Assembly: GCA_030323885.1 (NCBI GenBank)
Contig: CM059187.1
Span: 124,039,237 to 124,103,236, forward strand
DNA length: 64,000 nt
Direction: 5' to 3'
Origin: Branchipolynoe longqiensis
Lineage: Eukaryota; Annelida; Polychaeta; Phyllodocida; Polynoidae
Positions 19,691 through 31,499 of this stretch are shown here, one piece after another. Position numbers and translations under genes: made by a program. Below the pieces are notes generated by a model. The model ran no database searches. It saw only the letters and a list, made by a program, of their open reading frames with translations, and was not told the DNA's origin. How positions within the stretch are numbered: position 1 is the stretch's first letter; every line of letters begins with the position of its first letter.

Positions 19691-20200
19691 GTTTATACAA
19701 ACACTTATTGAAAACAAATCAATCTATTTAATTATTTTATCTTCAGGCACTGCTGTTTAAGATGTTTTGGCTCCGTGTGCAGACACAAGGGCTCCACCTG
19801 GTGGGTATATATCTACACAGAAGAAGCATGTCCAGCTGGATGGACTGACTCTGACTGTCGGCTATGAGCCGCCGCCGAGCTGCTCACATGGAATCTGACA
19901 TTTCTACTAGTACCACAGTCCAGCTCCATCCGAGAAGGGAGAAGCTCACCTAGGAGCTTACTATTCAGAAAGTCTACATTGCGTACCGTGTGTCATGTTA
20001 TAATTCGAAATGTTTCTTTAATGCATTAAAAAAAAGAAAATATCTGCGTTCCTCTACTAAGAAAATACACTCTTATCGTAGAGCTTTCTGCGAATCCATT
20101 AGAGGATGGGAGTGGGAGGGAGGAGGGGGAGGAGAGAAGAGGGAGGGGAGGGGAATGTGGAGGAGGGAGGCGAGGGAGGGGGAGGAGGGGAGGGGATATT
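19691..20200. other. Unique sequence followed by a purine-rich patch
   Basis: 19691-20095 shows no recognised repeat or exon. 20100-20195 is GGGAGGAGG-rich. No gene evidence. Confidence 0.45.
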
Positions 20201-20520
20201 ATTATATTTGTTATTATATTTGCTATTATTTTGTTTATTACTTTTGCTGTTACTTTTGTTAGTATTTTTTTATTACTTTTGTAATTATTGTAGTTATTAT
20301 TTTTGTTAATATTTTTGTTAATATCTTATTTTATTTGTAAATTATTATTGTTATTATTTTTGTCATTATGTTTGTTATTATTTTTGTTATTATTTTTGTT
20401 ATTATTTTTGTTATTATTTTTGTTATTATTTTTGTTACTACTGCTGTTAATCTTATTATTGTTGTTATTATTTTGTTTATTATTATTATTATTATCACTA
20501 CCACCACTACCATTACTGTT
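20200..20520. repeat. TTATTATTTTTG microsatellite
   Basis: A 12-bp TTATTATTTTTG unit in tandem (cleanest 20341-20440), grading to TTATTA. All frames are open but low-complexity. Confidence 0.9.
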
Positions 20521-20553
20521 ACTATTGCTGTCATTATTATTGGTAGTAGTATA

Positions 20554-20731
20554 CAGTAAAACCTCTCTAAATTGACCGACCTTGGGATCGACTATGAGTG
20601 GTCCACTTAGGGAGGTGGTCGGGTTAGTGAGTTAGAATATGGTTACAATGGTATTGTTGGGACCCAAATACATCGATCGATATAAGGGAGTGGTCGATCT
20701 GTGGAGGTGGTCGGTTAGAGAGGTTTTACTG
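20554..20731. mobile_element. MITE-pogo, complete
   Basis: 178 bp from CAGTAAAACCTCTCTAAATT to TTAGAGAGGTTTTACTG, flanked by TA on both sides. The internal CCAAATACATCGATCGATAT motif is conserved with other copies. Confidence 0.9.
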
Positions 20732-21022
20732 TATATGGATAGGTATATTTATCAGGCATATATGAAAGGGTCGTGAAGGTCAGTTCTACTGTGCCTTGGC
20801 TATTCAGGTGTTTTACAACTTCGCCTAGAAGAATATCACATTCTTGAAGCGATTCCAATTCCTTGGTGAGAACGCGCAGGTACTTCCGAAAGTTCACTAG
20901 TCGTCATGGTGATGAAAACGCGTCGTGTTTATAGGGCGACACAAGACATTATGGGGGTATAAACACCTGTTGTAGAGGCCTCTGGAAGTTTCACTGAAAC
21001 TTACCAAGAAGCGAGTTTCTTA

Positions 21023-21711
21023 CGGCCCTGTCAGACTACGACGTAACGACGTCAACGTAGGGAGAACGTGAAGAATATTGAACTTCTCGGCGTAGTATGC
21101 AAATTTGGGCACAACTTGAACGTGGATGCAGCCTAGTGGACGAGAGCGTAACATCGGTAAAGCGTAGTGACACCGTCATTCAACGAGAGAGGACTATGTA
21201 ATGACGCTCACGGAACTTTATGAACGTTATTCCATCGCCAGAGCTACGTTGCTTTACGTTACCTTACATTACTTATGTCAGGAAATGGTGGCAAAATGGT
21301 AAACCTACGTTGGACGTCCGTTAGGCGTCCGTTATCCCGGCGTTTTCACTACGTGGACTGCACCTTCCCCCTGGGATTAATGTGGGTCAACGTAGTGCAA
21401 CGGAATGCAATGTAGTTGAACATAGTGACCGACCTTTTAATAACGTTTGTTTAACGTCATTGACATTCGCTGAACGTGTACAGAACGTACGGCGAACGTA
21501 AACCCTTACGTTCAAGCTACGTCGAAAGTTTTGAACATGTCCAAAACCTCGACGTAACTCGACGTAACACGAGGTAATGTGACGTAGCTCGATGTCAGTC
21601 TAACGTCATTATGATGTCATCATAACGTAATCCAACGTAGATCAACGTAATGATGAAAAATCACCACGTTAGGCTCACGTTCGCTCATTACGTCATAGTG
21701 TGACAGGGGTA
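21023..21711 (+). mobile_element. MITE-ACGT copy 2
   Basis: Starts CGGCCCTGTCAGACTACGAC and ends CATAGTGTGACAGGGGTA, with TTA on each side (21020-21022, 21712-21714). The interior is ACGT-rich. It lacks the internal 12-bp repeat of copies 1 and 3, having other sequence in its place. Confidence 0.85.
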
Positions 21712-21767
21712 TTACTTGGATACTGATTAGTCAGCCACTCGTAAAGTAAGCATATAATTGTGCTTTA

Positions 21768-22855
21768 TAGAGGATTTCCACCACCATCCTACCCTCTGAT
21801 GTCAGTGGCTGAACTAATGTTGCGGGTAGGGATTCACTGTGCAGTATGGTCTGTGGGAAAGGTATTATAGAGGATTTCCACAACCAGCCTACCCTCTGAT
21901 GTGAGTGGCTGAACTAATGTTGCAGGTAGGGATTCACTGTGCAGTATGGTCTGTGAGAAAGGTATTATAGAGGATTACCACCACCAACCTACCCTCTGAT
22001 GTCAGTGGCTGAACTAATGTTGCGGGTAGGGATTCACTGTGCAGTATAGTCTGTGGGAAAGGTATTATAGAGGATTTCCACCACCAACCTACCCTCTGAT
22101 GTCAGTGGCTGAACTAATGTTGCGGGTAGGGATTCACTGTGCAGTATGGTCTTTGGGAAAGGTATTATAGGGGATTTCCACCACCAACCTACCCTATGAT
22201 GTCAGTGGCTGAACTAATGTCGCGGGTAGGGATTCACTGTGCAGTATGGTCTGTGGGAAAGGTATTATAGAGGATTTCCACCACCAACCTTCCCTATGAT
22301 GTCAGTGGCTGAACTGATGTTGCGAGTAGGGATTCACTGTGCAGTATGGTCTGTGGGAAAGGTATTATAGAGGATTTCCACAACCAATCTACCCTCTGAT
22401 GTCAGTGGCTGAACTAATGTTGCGGGTATTGATTCACTGTGCAGTATGGTCTGTGGGAAAGGTATTATAGAGGATTTCCACAACCAACCTTCCCTCTGAT
22501 GTCAGTGTCTGAACTAATGTTGCGGGTAGGGATTCACTGTGCAGTATGGTCTGTGGGAAAGGTATTATAGAGGATTTCCACAACCAACCTTCCCTCTGAT
22601 GTCAGTGGCTGAACTATTGTTGCGGGTATTGATTCACTGTGCAGTATAGTCTGTGGGAAAGGTATTATAGAGGATTTCCACCACCACCCTTCCCTATGAT
22701 GTCAGTGGCCGAACTAATATGGGTAGTAGTTCACTGTGCAGCACGCTCTGTGGAAAATGTCTTATAGAGGATTTCCACAACCAACTTAGATGATGGTGGC
22801 AAGAAGTAGTGTTGTAGTCAGTAGCTCACTGCGCATGCTCCGAGGAAACGGTATA
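21768..22855. repeat. Satellite-like tandem array, 100-bp unit, ~11 copies
   Basis: GGTATTATAGAGGATTTCCA begins a unit at 21861, 21961, 22061, 22161, 22261, 22361, 22461, 22561 and 22661, an exact 100-bp period for nine steps. Flanking partial or diverged units lie at 21768 and about 22755. Units share CAGTGGCTGAACTAATGTTG and GATTCACTGTGCAGTATGG. Confidence 0.95.
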
Positions 22856-23465
22856 TAGTAAGTAAGACATACACAGGATGAGTGTGCATACTGCTTAAAT
22901 GAACATCAAAGTTTACAATTAGTGATATTATTAGTTAAATCAGAAAATAAACATACCCTTGTCTACATGTGTTAAGACAATTCACGAGACTCTAACAATT
23001 AATATGATACACCCAGCGTGAGAAGATGGCGCGAATTCTGGTAATTGTCATGGAAACCATAGCTGCAATTGTAGTTAGCAATAAATGGTGTAACCCGATG
23101 AGTTACCATTTAAACACCGAATTAAATCAGCAATAGCAATACACACAAGCGATTCCCCCAATCTGTTCCAGATTCCTAATAATGTTTCGAACACGATGCT
23201 CCAAAATGACGCAGGAATGCAGGTTTGGAACTGACCTACTACTTTTACATGATGTCGCGAAGGTAGAAGCTCGTAAGGTGTCCAGCGGGCATTATAGGAT
23301 AGAACCCTATTGCTTCAATGTGTTATGTATTGTGCTGCCATGTCCCCGCTATACTGAACCCACAAGTGAGAGTGAAGAACTGGTTCTAGCCTTGTTTCAA
23401 AACAATTTCGCATTTACTCTACATTTAGGCGTCAATAAATAAAGTCAATGTGACATTATCTTTAT
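22856..23465. other. Unique sequence with an unassigned 86-codon frame
   Basis: A plus-strand frame at 23182-23442 (MFRTRCSKMTQECRFG...) ends just before AATAAATAAAGT, a possible polyadenylation signal. I do not recognise the protein. There is no supporting splice site, homologue or repeat. It is listed as a candidate only. Confidence 0.25.
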
Positions 23466-23814
23466 TTGTCCACGAATGCTACTCCCCCCCCCCCCCCTAC
23501 TTCCACACATACACATCCTTACACACCCAAGACACACAAACCCTCTTCTCTCTGTGTCTCCACTCATATAACCCATAATCTCCCTCTCTCCCTCCCCCTC
23601 CTCACCTGCCCCTCCTCCACCCCTCCCTCCACACTTCCCCATGTATGATGACTGTGGGTGAGCGCGCGCGTGGGTATTTCTAGCAACACATCAGTCCTAC
23701 TCCACAAATGGCGCCCAAGTCTTATCAGGGACCATCTATTCTTTTGTCCACCCTTCGACACCATCCCCATTTCTCACTCCATCCAACTGCCCTTGTCCCG
23801 TCCCTTAGGAGAGT

Positions 23815-24490
23815 GTCCTTTTGCTCAGAGGAGGGGGGGGGGGTGGGGAGGGGGAGGAGAGGGGGGCGGGGGAGGGGAGGGGGAGTTGAGGGAGCGGAGG
23901 GGAGAGGAGGTGAAAGGGAAGGGGAGAGGGGAAGCGGGAGAAGGAGATGGGGAGGATGGGAGTGAGCGGGATGAGAGGGAGGGGGGAGGGGATGAGGGAG
24001 GGAAGGGGAGTGGGGAGGAGGGAGGCGACGGAAGGGGAGGAGGGGAGGAGGGGAGGGGACGGGAGGAATGGAGGGATGGGGAAGTAGGGAGAGGGAGTAT
24101 GGAGGGGATAGGGGAGGAGGGGACGGGGAGGGGGAGGGGAAACACGGAGGTGAGGGCTAAGGGGAGGGGAAGGGAAGGGGTAGGGGGTAGGGGGGAAGGG
24201 GGATGGGAATGGGAGGAGATGTAGGATTCCGGACCCTTCACACCCCAAACGCACACACATCCAACAGCCCACACACATCCAACACCTAACATCCAGCTAT
24301 GTGGTTGTCAGGGTAACGCCAGTCTTATTACTGCAGCTCGTGGGTGGGATGGGGGTTGGGGTGGGGGTGAAGGCTAGGGGTGAGGGGTGAGGTGTGAGGT
24401 GAGGGAGGCTAGGGGTGAGGGGTGAGGGGTGAGGTGGGGGGAGGCTAGGGGTGAGGGGTGAGGGGTGAGGGGTGAGGGTGGACGCGGCCA
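23815..24490. repeat. G-rich polypurine tracts
   Basis: 23824-24215 is almost pure purine on the plus strand (GGGGAGGGG units). A second block at 24355-24482 consists of AGGGGTGAGGGGTGAGG repeats. Long frames on both strands are compositional artefacts. Confidence 0.9.
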
Positions 24491-24667
24491 TACGACACTA
24501 CCAGGGTCGTGTGGACCAAAGCCCACATTCACACCCCCCAAACACTAATTTTATGCTTGGCTTGTCAATGTGCCGGACCATCGAGTGTATTAAAGACCCA
24601 GCGTCCTGGGGGTTTCCGCGAGGAAACTTTAGTTTTTAATTGAAACCCGGGCTCCGTTTCAGTTCCC

Positions 24668-24842
24668 GCGTTGGAAGGAATTTGACATCGATATGCTTGG
24701 TGATATTTCGCCAAATTAACTTTAAAAAAAAAAATATATATATATACATAAAAGTATTTCCTCAAATTAACTTTAATCAATATATATATAAGTTAATTTG
24801 GCGAAATATCATCACCGCGATACAGCATATCGATGTCAAATT
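24668..24842. repeat. Inverted repeat (hairpin-capable)
   Basis: Left arm GGAATTTGACATCGATATGC ... TTTCGCCAAATTAACTT (about 24677-24724). Right arm AAGTTAATTTGGCGAAATAT ... GATATGC-reverse ... TCAAATTCC (about 24790-24843). The right arm has ~10 extra bases. The loop is AT-rich. Confidence 0.8.
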
Positions 24843-24847
24843 CCAAC

Positions 24848-24855
24848 ACACACAT

Positions 24856-24913
<58 letters not shown>

Positions 24914-24915
24914 GA
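24848..24915. repeat. CA and TA microsatellites
   Basis: (CA)n at 24846-24868, followed by (TA)n to about 24912. Confidence 0.95.
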
Positions 24916-25528
24916 CGTCATAAATTGGTAACTAATAGAGACAATTTGATAGTTACAAACAACCTGAAAGTCTTAAGTCAATAATTATAATTCTGACGGA
25001 ACTGTAATGCTACATGGCTAGAAGATCAGTGCCTCGACGCCAACAGCAGAAGTTGCTTATTGAATAAACATATATTAGTAAAAAATAATAATAATAATAT
25101 TCATTAATGGGAAACACAATTTTGGAAAAAAAAATCACACTACCAACCATTTTCAAAGGCTGATCAAATTTTTGGGACACGGCATTATGTCATGCGTCAC
25201 GATTCTTCACTATAACCATTCATGGTATTCATGCAAATGTCCGAATACTAAATGTTGACTTTAAACAAGTATTACACCCAATACTACAATCAGCATATAG
25301 AAAAGTTATTAGGATTAACATATTTAGAATAATGTGAGCAAGAGTTGGGCGACTGCTCTACTTACACTCATTAGATCAACAGGCACCCCCCCCCCCCCAC
25401 CCCACCATCACCCTCCATGCCGACCACCAACCTTAGCTACAGACACCACCAAGGGCCCAGACAACAGTCCCTTGTCGTCTACTATTCATCCACAGTTGTA
25501 AGGTCCTGCAGCATACTGGGGTCATGTG
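24916..25528. other. Mostly unique sequence, no gene seen
   Basis: Contains GATCAGTGCCTCGACGCC near 25026 and an AATAAACATATATT stretch. These resemble 58551-58610 (GACCAGTGCCTCGGTGCTG, GAATAAAC) and suggest an old dispersed 3' end. A poly-C run lies at 25387-25398. Confidence 0.4.
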
Positions 25529-25612
25529 CATTTGTTGTTGTTTACGTCCTAGCAACATATAAGGTTATATCAGGACGGGTACCGACTTATCACAATGCGC
25601 ATTCATGGCGAC
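25529..25612 (-). mobile_element. SINE-A 3' fragment
   Basis: TTGTTGTTTACGTCCTAGCA through ATTCATGGCGACT, then cut off where the LINE 3' end begins. Confidence 0.8.
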
Positions 25613-26504
25613 TTTTTTAAATTACAATTCTTTTTTTATTGAGGCAGTATTTGTACTGTCCATAGCATATAAGGCCGAGTACTCAGGCTTGTTTTCAATG
25701 CTGGCCAGCTGTAGTGTTGGTGTTATCTTATCACACAGTAGCTGCTGGTAAGGTGCTTGATTGCTGCATTACAGTAGCAGGTAGGTAGTTGGTTGATATG
25801 GTTAGTAGTATATGTTTTTGGGGGTTTCTTTTCTTGGCATATATTTGTTGGGGTAAATATGTTTAGTCTGTTGAATAAGTCTTTTGTCAGTGCCGAAGCA
25901 CCGGTCTTCCAGCCATTTTTCAATTCAGGGTTATTTACACAAAAGGTATATAGAATAAGGTATACAATAACTGTTGAATACACAATTTGCAGCATGTAAC
26001 ACAATGAAATTCTGTAACCCAAAAGTTCCATAGCAATATGGTAACAGTAGTGTCATATAACTAGATCAATATTACTCAGATCAATGTCAGTATTTACATA
26101 GTATTTAGAATGTAAGCAGGAGTTATCTTCTGTATTCAGTTGGTAAAGTTGTAGTAAGTTTTACTGTTCAGTTGCAGTCAGGCAAGCGGTATATAAATGT
26201 CAGTTTGATAGAAATATTCTAGTGTAACTCTAGTATAGTTAGTTATGTGAGTTTATGAATTACTTTGTTGGGGTGGGGTTGTTAATAATACACTGGACCA
26301 GCTGTGACCATTGAAGCAGTGGGACCAATCCTAGTGCATTTAAGTCCTAAATTTTAGATTTTTATTTGGACTGTCTCTGATATTGTATATGGTTGACTGG
26401 AAATAATAAAGGAACACCAACAAATAAACAAAGAGGGGGGGAGAACTGAGGCTGAGGGTTTGGTGGGCTGCCACTTACCGTATGGTGATGCCATGGAACA
26501 TACT

Positions 26505-28712
26505 TTACTGTAACTGCATAAGGGCCTGCCCAATCAAATGTACTCTTAGTGACTTTTTAAATTCTAGGTAAGAGGATGATGCCCTGGTTCTGGCTGGTAG
26601 GTTGTTCCACATCATGTTGCCTTTGTAAATTGGTGCTTTAATTAGTTTGTTTGTGGAAGGCTGGGGGACTTTGAGTAGAGTGGAATCAGCCCATCTAGTA
26701 TTCCTTTTTGTGTTGTCTATATATTGGGTCTCTCTGGCTCTTCTGTACATAAGTGATAGGAGATGTGAATCTCTTCTAACCATTAGGTAATCTAGGTTTG
26801 CTTTGTCATGCATTTCCTTTACACCTTGTGTTTTGCCCCAATAAATTGTTCTTAATGCCTGGTTTTGGATCCTTTGTAGATTAGTCAATTGCTGCTTCGT
26901 GAGCAATCCATAAATTACATCATTATAGACTATCATTGGTAGAACTGTTGAATTATATAGCAGTAGGAAAAATGTTTTCGATTATGAAACTCTGCATCTT
27001 CCTGATTGTAGTCATATTCAGTGCCAATGATTGAGTTAATCTAGCCAGCTGTTGATTCCCATTTAAGGTAGAATCAATCACTGTTCCTAAGTACTTATAT
27101 GCAATTGCCTTCTTAATTTGGTTTCCACCAATATGCAGTGTTATGGGTTGCGTTCTTGGCTTCCTTGCTTTGGTGCCATAATTGACAAACTCAGTTTTAT
27201 TGGTGTTAAGGATAGTTTGTTTTCACTACACCACAGGTTAACCCTGGTCAGCACTATCCAAACCTGATCTGTTGCTATTTGGAAATCTTTATTGTGTACT
27301 GTGTGTGCTGCATCGTCTGCAAATAATGTGAATGTTGCATCCTCTGGTATTTGGGGTAGATCATTTATAAAGGTAAAAAACAGAAGGGGGCCCTGGGTTG
27401 AACCCTGCGGAACTCCAGTTTTAATAGTCCTGATGGTTGACTCAGTGTCAGTAAGTTTTGTGCATTGTTTCCTATTAGTTAAGTAGTTGGCCATGAATGT
27501 ACAGGTTTTCTTCCCCAGTCCTGCTTTCTGGATTTTCTGCAATAGTATTCTATGGTCAATTGTACCGGAAGCTTTTTTGCAGTCAAGGTATATTGCAATT
27601 GTAAGTTCACCTTTGTCCATGTTGGTCATTTACTCATCCATAAGAGAGGGCAATGCCTTAGTTGTTGATCTGTCTTTTCTAAATACAATTTGTTGGATGG
27701 TTAGGTAATTGGAAGACTCTAAAAATGTTTTTATCTGATCATGTATTATTTGTTCTATGATTTTGGCAGGAAGAGGGAGAATAGATATTGGACGCAGCTT
27801 ACTACAGTATCTTGAGTTATTGACCTTTGGGATGGGTGAAACTGTACCTAGTTTCCAGATTTCTGGAAAAATACCAGTGTTGACCACTAGGTTATACAGG
27901 TGAGTGAATTCATTTATAAGTGCAGTAATTGAAACCTTCATTAGGACTGAGCTGATGTCTTTAATGCCAGATGACTTATGTGCTGATGCAGCATTGACCT
28001 TTCTGAGGATTTGCTCCTGTGTTATCTCAGTCAAATCATTCATCTGATAATTAGCGGTAACCGTGTAGGTATTCTCACTATCTACAGCCTGGTCAAACCT
28101 TCTGGCAAGATTCTCCCCTACATCAATGAAGTAGTTATTAACCTCTTCTGCCAGGAGGCTATCTAGTATTCTCTCCCCATTGTCTTCATATCTAAGGTTG
28201 CTGATAATGGATTTTGCTTCCGGGTTAATTTGTTGCAGTTCATGCCAGCGTTTCTTTGGATTTTGCTTATACTTATTTATCTGGTCTAAACAGTGCCTAG
28301 ACTTGGCTTTTCACACCTCGTTTCTGGCCGTCCTGACTATACATTCAGCTATAAATTGATCCCCAGGGTCCCTTGTTATATCTGATTTCTGAATGAAATA
28401 ATCTCCGTCCTGTTGTAATTCTAGCAGTTCATTGTTCAAATAACCAGCGGTTTTGTTTCTTATGTTGAGTCTAACCAGGGGACAGTGTTTGTTTGCAGCA
28501 TTGACAATCATTTCTTGTAGCATGTCCCAGCATTTGTTTTGATCTTCCTCTGTTAGTAGTTCTGCTGTATTGTTTTCCCTCAAAATGGCTGCCAGATCAT
28601 TGAAGTTACAATTCCTGTAGGTGTGGCCCCAGTAGATGGTGTTTTTTTTGTCATTTCTGGGCTTTTTCTTTATTATATATATTTCTTTATGGTCGCTTAT
28701 ATTGTAGTTCAA
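26505..28712 (-). pseudogene. LINE-1' reverse transcriptase region, inactivated
   Basis: Successive open segments lie in one frame: 28712-28311 (linker), 28043-27630 (fingers, PIPKVNNSRYCSKLRPISIL), 27629-27141 (palm) and 26936-26505 (thumb and C-terminal part). The palm shows YLDCKKASGTIDH, where the usual form is D-K-A-F-D-T/V, and GVPQGSTQGPLLF. The catalytic FADDA box is intact. In-frame stops occur at 28311-28313 and 27630-27632, and disruptions lie between 27140 and 26937. The normal reaction is target-primed reverse transcription; this copy cannot make a full protein. Confidence 0.85.
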
Positions 28713-28797
28713 TACACCCGATTTTGTACAGTACTTAATATATGTAAAAGCAAGGTCTGTTGTTTTTTGTGTGGTCCTTGTTACTCTAGTTGGTTGT

Positions 28798-29064
28798 TTA
28801 TTTACTTGCCACAGCCTGCATGTGGGTGCCTCTTAGCCTTTCAATGTTAAAATCACCAATTAGGAGCACGTCATACTTGTTAATGTCTGGGATCTGATTC
28901 ATTGACATGCATATTTGCTCTATTGTTTCATTTAGGTTTCCATCTTGAGAACTGTAGATGTTACCTATTAATATTCTTTTCGTGTAGGCTCTAGTTATGA
29001 CAGCCCATTGGAGTTCAATGTTTGGATTAGAGCAATTTTGTTCCACATACTTGTCTGCATCCAC
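28798..29064 (-). pseudogene. LINE-1' endonuclease fragment (APE-like)
   Basis: An 88-codon segment contains IGNIYSSQDGNLNETIEQIC and YDVLLIGDFNIE. The GDFN motif and the preceding IYSS region are hallmarks of the exonuclease-endonuclease-phosphatase domain that nicks target DNA in non-LTR elements. The N-terminal catalytic part is not in frame. The linker at 28712 is in another frame, so a frameshift lies at about 28715-28800. Confidence 0.75.
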
Positions 29065-29357
29065 GTGCAGGTCAGTCCTGCAACTAGCCTACTCCTATTT
29101 ACAAATTACATATCATAGGCTTGTACGTAATTATGTGGTGTGCTATCTGGCTAATTTTGGCATGGTTACCTTCCATTCGCCGTCCCGCTGGTGGTCCATG
29201 ACATATCACATGCCCCCTTGCAGCGCAGCTTAGTGGGGGTTTCCTAGCCTTATTTTGCACAGATATTTTTGGTATGTTTTTAGGTCAGGAATTTGTCGTT
29301 CCTTTACTGTTTGGGCGTTCCACACATTGGCAGCCATTTCCAGTGCAGTAAGGGAAG

Positions 29358-29575
29358 TGGTTTGCTTGCTGGGGTTTTACGTCTTAGCAACATCTAAGGT
29401 CATATCATGAGGGGCACCGCCGTGTGACATTGTGCACTCATGGCGACTTTATAGTGCTGGTGTGTGTATGGACTTCATAGTGCTGCCCAACTGGGAGACC
29501 AGGCTGCTGGTACAATGACCCGATATCCCAGTCACATATTCCTGATACCGTACAAACCAGCCATATCCTTATAGT
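29358..29575 (-). mobile_element. SINE-A, head-less copy with internal duplication
   Basis: TGGGGTTTTACGTCTTAGCA through CATATTCCTGATACCG. The GACTTTATAGTGCTG segment appears twice (about 29444 and 29470) with TGTGTGTATG between. Head missing. Confidence 0.75.
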
Positions 29576-29598
29576 TATACGCAATAAACCAACAGGCT

Positions 29599-29970
29599 TA
29601 TTGAAGTTGCCTAGTCCTGTTTTAAGTTTCTCTTTTTTTAAATAGATTGATCGTCATTATCATCTTCCTGGATAAATACATAACATTGATCATTATAATC
29701 TACATTACTTTAGTTTGAAGTAACCTTTATTTTGTATGGCTAACCTTAGAGATCTTTGAAGTAAAAACATACCAAATTAATGTTGACTGGCCCGTCAAAG
29801 TGTTAACACCATAACCTTCAGCAGTAGCATGTTCTATTAAATTGGCTTAGTATCCCCTTCTATAAAACAGCAACTACTTAATAATTATACCAGTATCTAA
29901 GTCGTGTCAAATCTAGGTAGGTGTTTTGGTTTTGATAATTTGATTCTTTCATTGGGCTATGCAGCTTTAA
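29599..29970 (-). mobile_element. MITE-TTAA copy, diverged
   Basis: Ends TTATTGAAGTTGCCTAGTCC and TCATTGGGCTATGCAGCTTTAA. Interior order matches the other reverse-oriented copies. Confidence 0.75.
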
Positions 29971-29976
29971 TACTGG

Positions 29977-30181
29977 TTTGGTTGTTAGAGTCTCACATCC
30001 TGGTAACATCTAAGGTCATATCAAGATGGGTACCAATTTGTGACAGTGCGATATCAGGTCATGTGCCAGCGGATTTGGCCTCCCAGTCGGGCAGCACTAT
30101 GAGTGCGTACTGTCACAAGGCAGTGCCAGTCATGATATGACCTTAGATGTTGCTAAGATGTAAAACCCCAGGAACCAAACC
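29977..30181. mobile_element. Two head-less SINE-A pieces in inverted orientation
   Basis: 29977-30055 is a minus-strand tail/body piece (ACATCCTGGTAACATCTAAG ... TTGTGACAGTGCG). 30050-30181 is a plus-strand body/tail piece (GATATCAGGTCATG ... GATGTTGCTAAGATGTAAAA). The junction gives a palindrome-like unit lacking both heads. Confidence 0.7.
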
Positions 30182-30229
30182 TCTTCCCTTGCTGCACTAG
30201 ACCGTGTCACGGTCAGTTGCAGTGGAGGA

Positions 30230-30280
30230 ATGACCTTAGATGTTGCTAGGATGTAAAACAACAACCAACAACCAAACCGT
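30230..30280 (+). mobile_element. SINE-A 3' tail fragment
   Basis: AATGACCTTAGATGTTGCTA, then GGATGTAAAAC and an AACAACCAACAACC tail. Confidence 0.7.
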
Positions 30281-30429
30281 AAGGGCCTCGCTAATACTAA
30301 TAGCTGCAGTAATGATCTAATGTAATCACACTGTCTCAACTCTGCCCAGTCTCAAATGACTCGTTGTAATTCTAGCCCTGCGGTTGGGAGACCCCCTGGT
30401 GGAGACTGTAGACGTCACGCACAGATGTG

Positions 30430-30640
30430 CGTGTGTGGTGGTCTGGTGGTGTGTGGTAGTGTGTGGTGGTGTGGTTTGTGGTGGTGTGGTGTGTGGTGGT
30501 GCGATGGTATGTGTGGTGGTGTTGTGTTGGTGTGTGTGGTGGTGTGTTTAGTGGTGTGTGGTGGTGTGTGATGGTGTGTGGTGGTGTGTGTGGTGGTGTG
30601 TATGGTGGTGTGTGTGTGGGGGGGGGGGGGGGGGGCTGAC
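30430..30640. repeat. GTGTGGTGGT minisatellite and poly-G
   Basis: Irregular repeats of GTGTGGTG/GTGGTGTGTG end in a ~17-bp poly-G run at about 30620-30636. Confidence 0.9.
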
Positions 30641-30899
30641 GGCGTGGGGTGTGCCTTCTGTGTGATGGCGGTCCGTAGCAGCTCTAGTTACCTGGTCACA
30701 CCTTCCCGTTATCGGGTGAGCAGCTGTTGTAGTCTTCAGATGCACGTGTAGATAAATGACGGGCCCTGCTATCTGATGGCGTATTTAACACCGTCAGCTA
30801 ATGCGCCGCCCTCCCCTGTACTGAGGAGCCGGGCTGGAGCAGAGGGTGGGCAGCCGCAGGAACACCCATGCAACGCCGGGTAAGGAGTGTGTGTGGGCG

Positions 30900-31165
30900 C
30901 GGAGTGATGGTGGTAGTGTGTGGTGATCACAGTGTGGTTGTGGTGGTGGTGATGGTGGTGATGGTGGTGATGGTGGTGATGGTTGTGGTGATGGTGAAGG
31001 TGGTGATGACAGTGGTAACTGGTAGTGATGATGATCATGGCAGTGGTGGTGAAGGTGATGATGGTGGTTGTGATGGCGGTTGTGATGGTGAAGGTGGTGA
31101 TGACACTGACTCTAGTGACAGTGGTACTGATGGTGGTGGTGGTGGTGGTGCCAGTGCAGTGGTAG
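30900..31165. repeat. GGTGATGGT/GAT trinucleotide-type repeat
   Basis: GTGATGGTG units for about 250 bp. One frame reads Gly/Asp/Val, the reverse His or Pro/Ser. No gene. Confidence 0.9.
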
Positions 31166-31499
31166 ATTCTTGACCTTTAGCCTCATTCTGAATTAAAATT
31201 TTATAGAGTTGGATTTGGAAGTTGGCAGCCCCCAAATTATGTCAAGTAAAAAATAGCAATTCTACTGACTTTAAATAATATTTGCATTACAAACTAACAA
31301 CTACATATTTCTTCCGTGACCAATTGACCCATCTCCAACGTCTACATTTATCAAACTGATTGGTTTTGTTTCGTTTTGTTGCAATGAGAAATTATGAGCG
31401 TTCGCATAATACTTAATAGTTGTTGTTCTCTTAGAGTTTCATTATCTATTGTTGGTCCCAAATTGCGATGGCAACCGCCGCTTATTGTCAGCTTCAAGA

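Larger units (their letters stand above)
25630..29345 (-). mobile_element. LINE-1' (non-LTR retrotransposon), decayed
   Basis: A single element read right to left, with endonuclease (28798-29064), linker and reverse transcriptase (26505-28712), then ~0.9 kb of 3' non-coding DNA down to about 25630. The RT motifs suit the CR1/L2/Jockey assemblage; the clade is not resolved. The 5' portion (29085-29345) contains an AT-poor leader with stops. The element is dead: it has a frameshift between endonuclease and linker and several in-frame stops. SINE-A pieces abut both ends. Confidence 0.8.

Noticed and set aside
23182..23442. 86-codon frame followed by AATAAA-like signal as a gene
   Set aside because: No recognised protein, splice sites or promoter; kept only as a low-confidence note.
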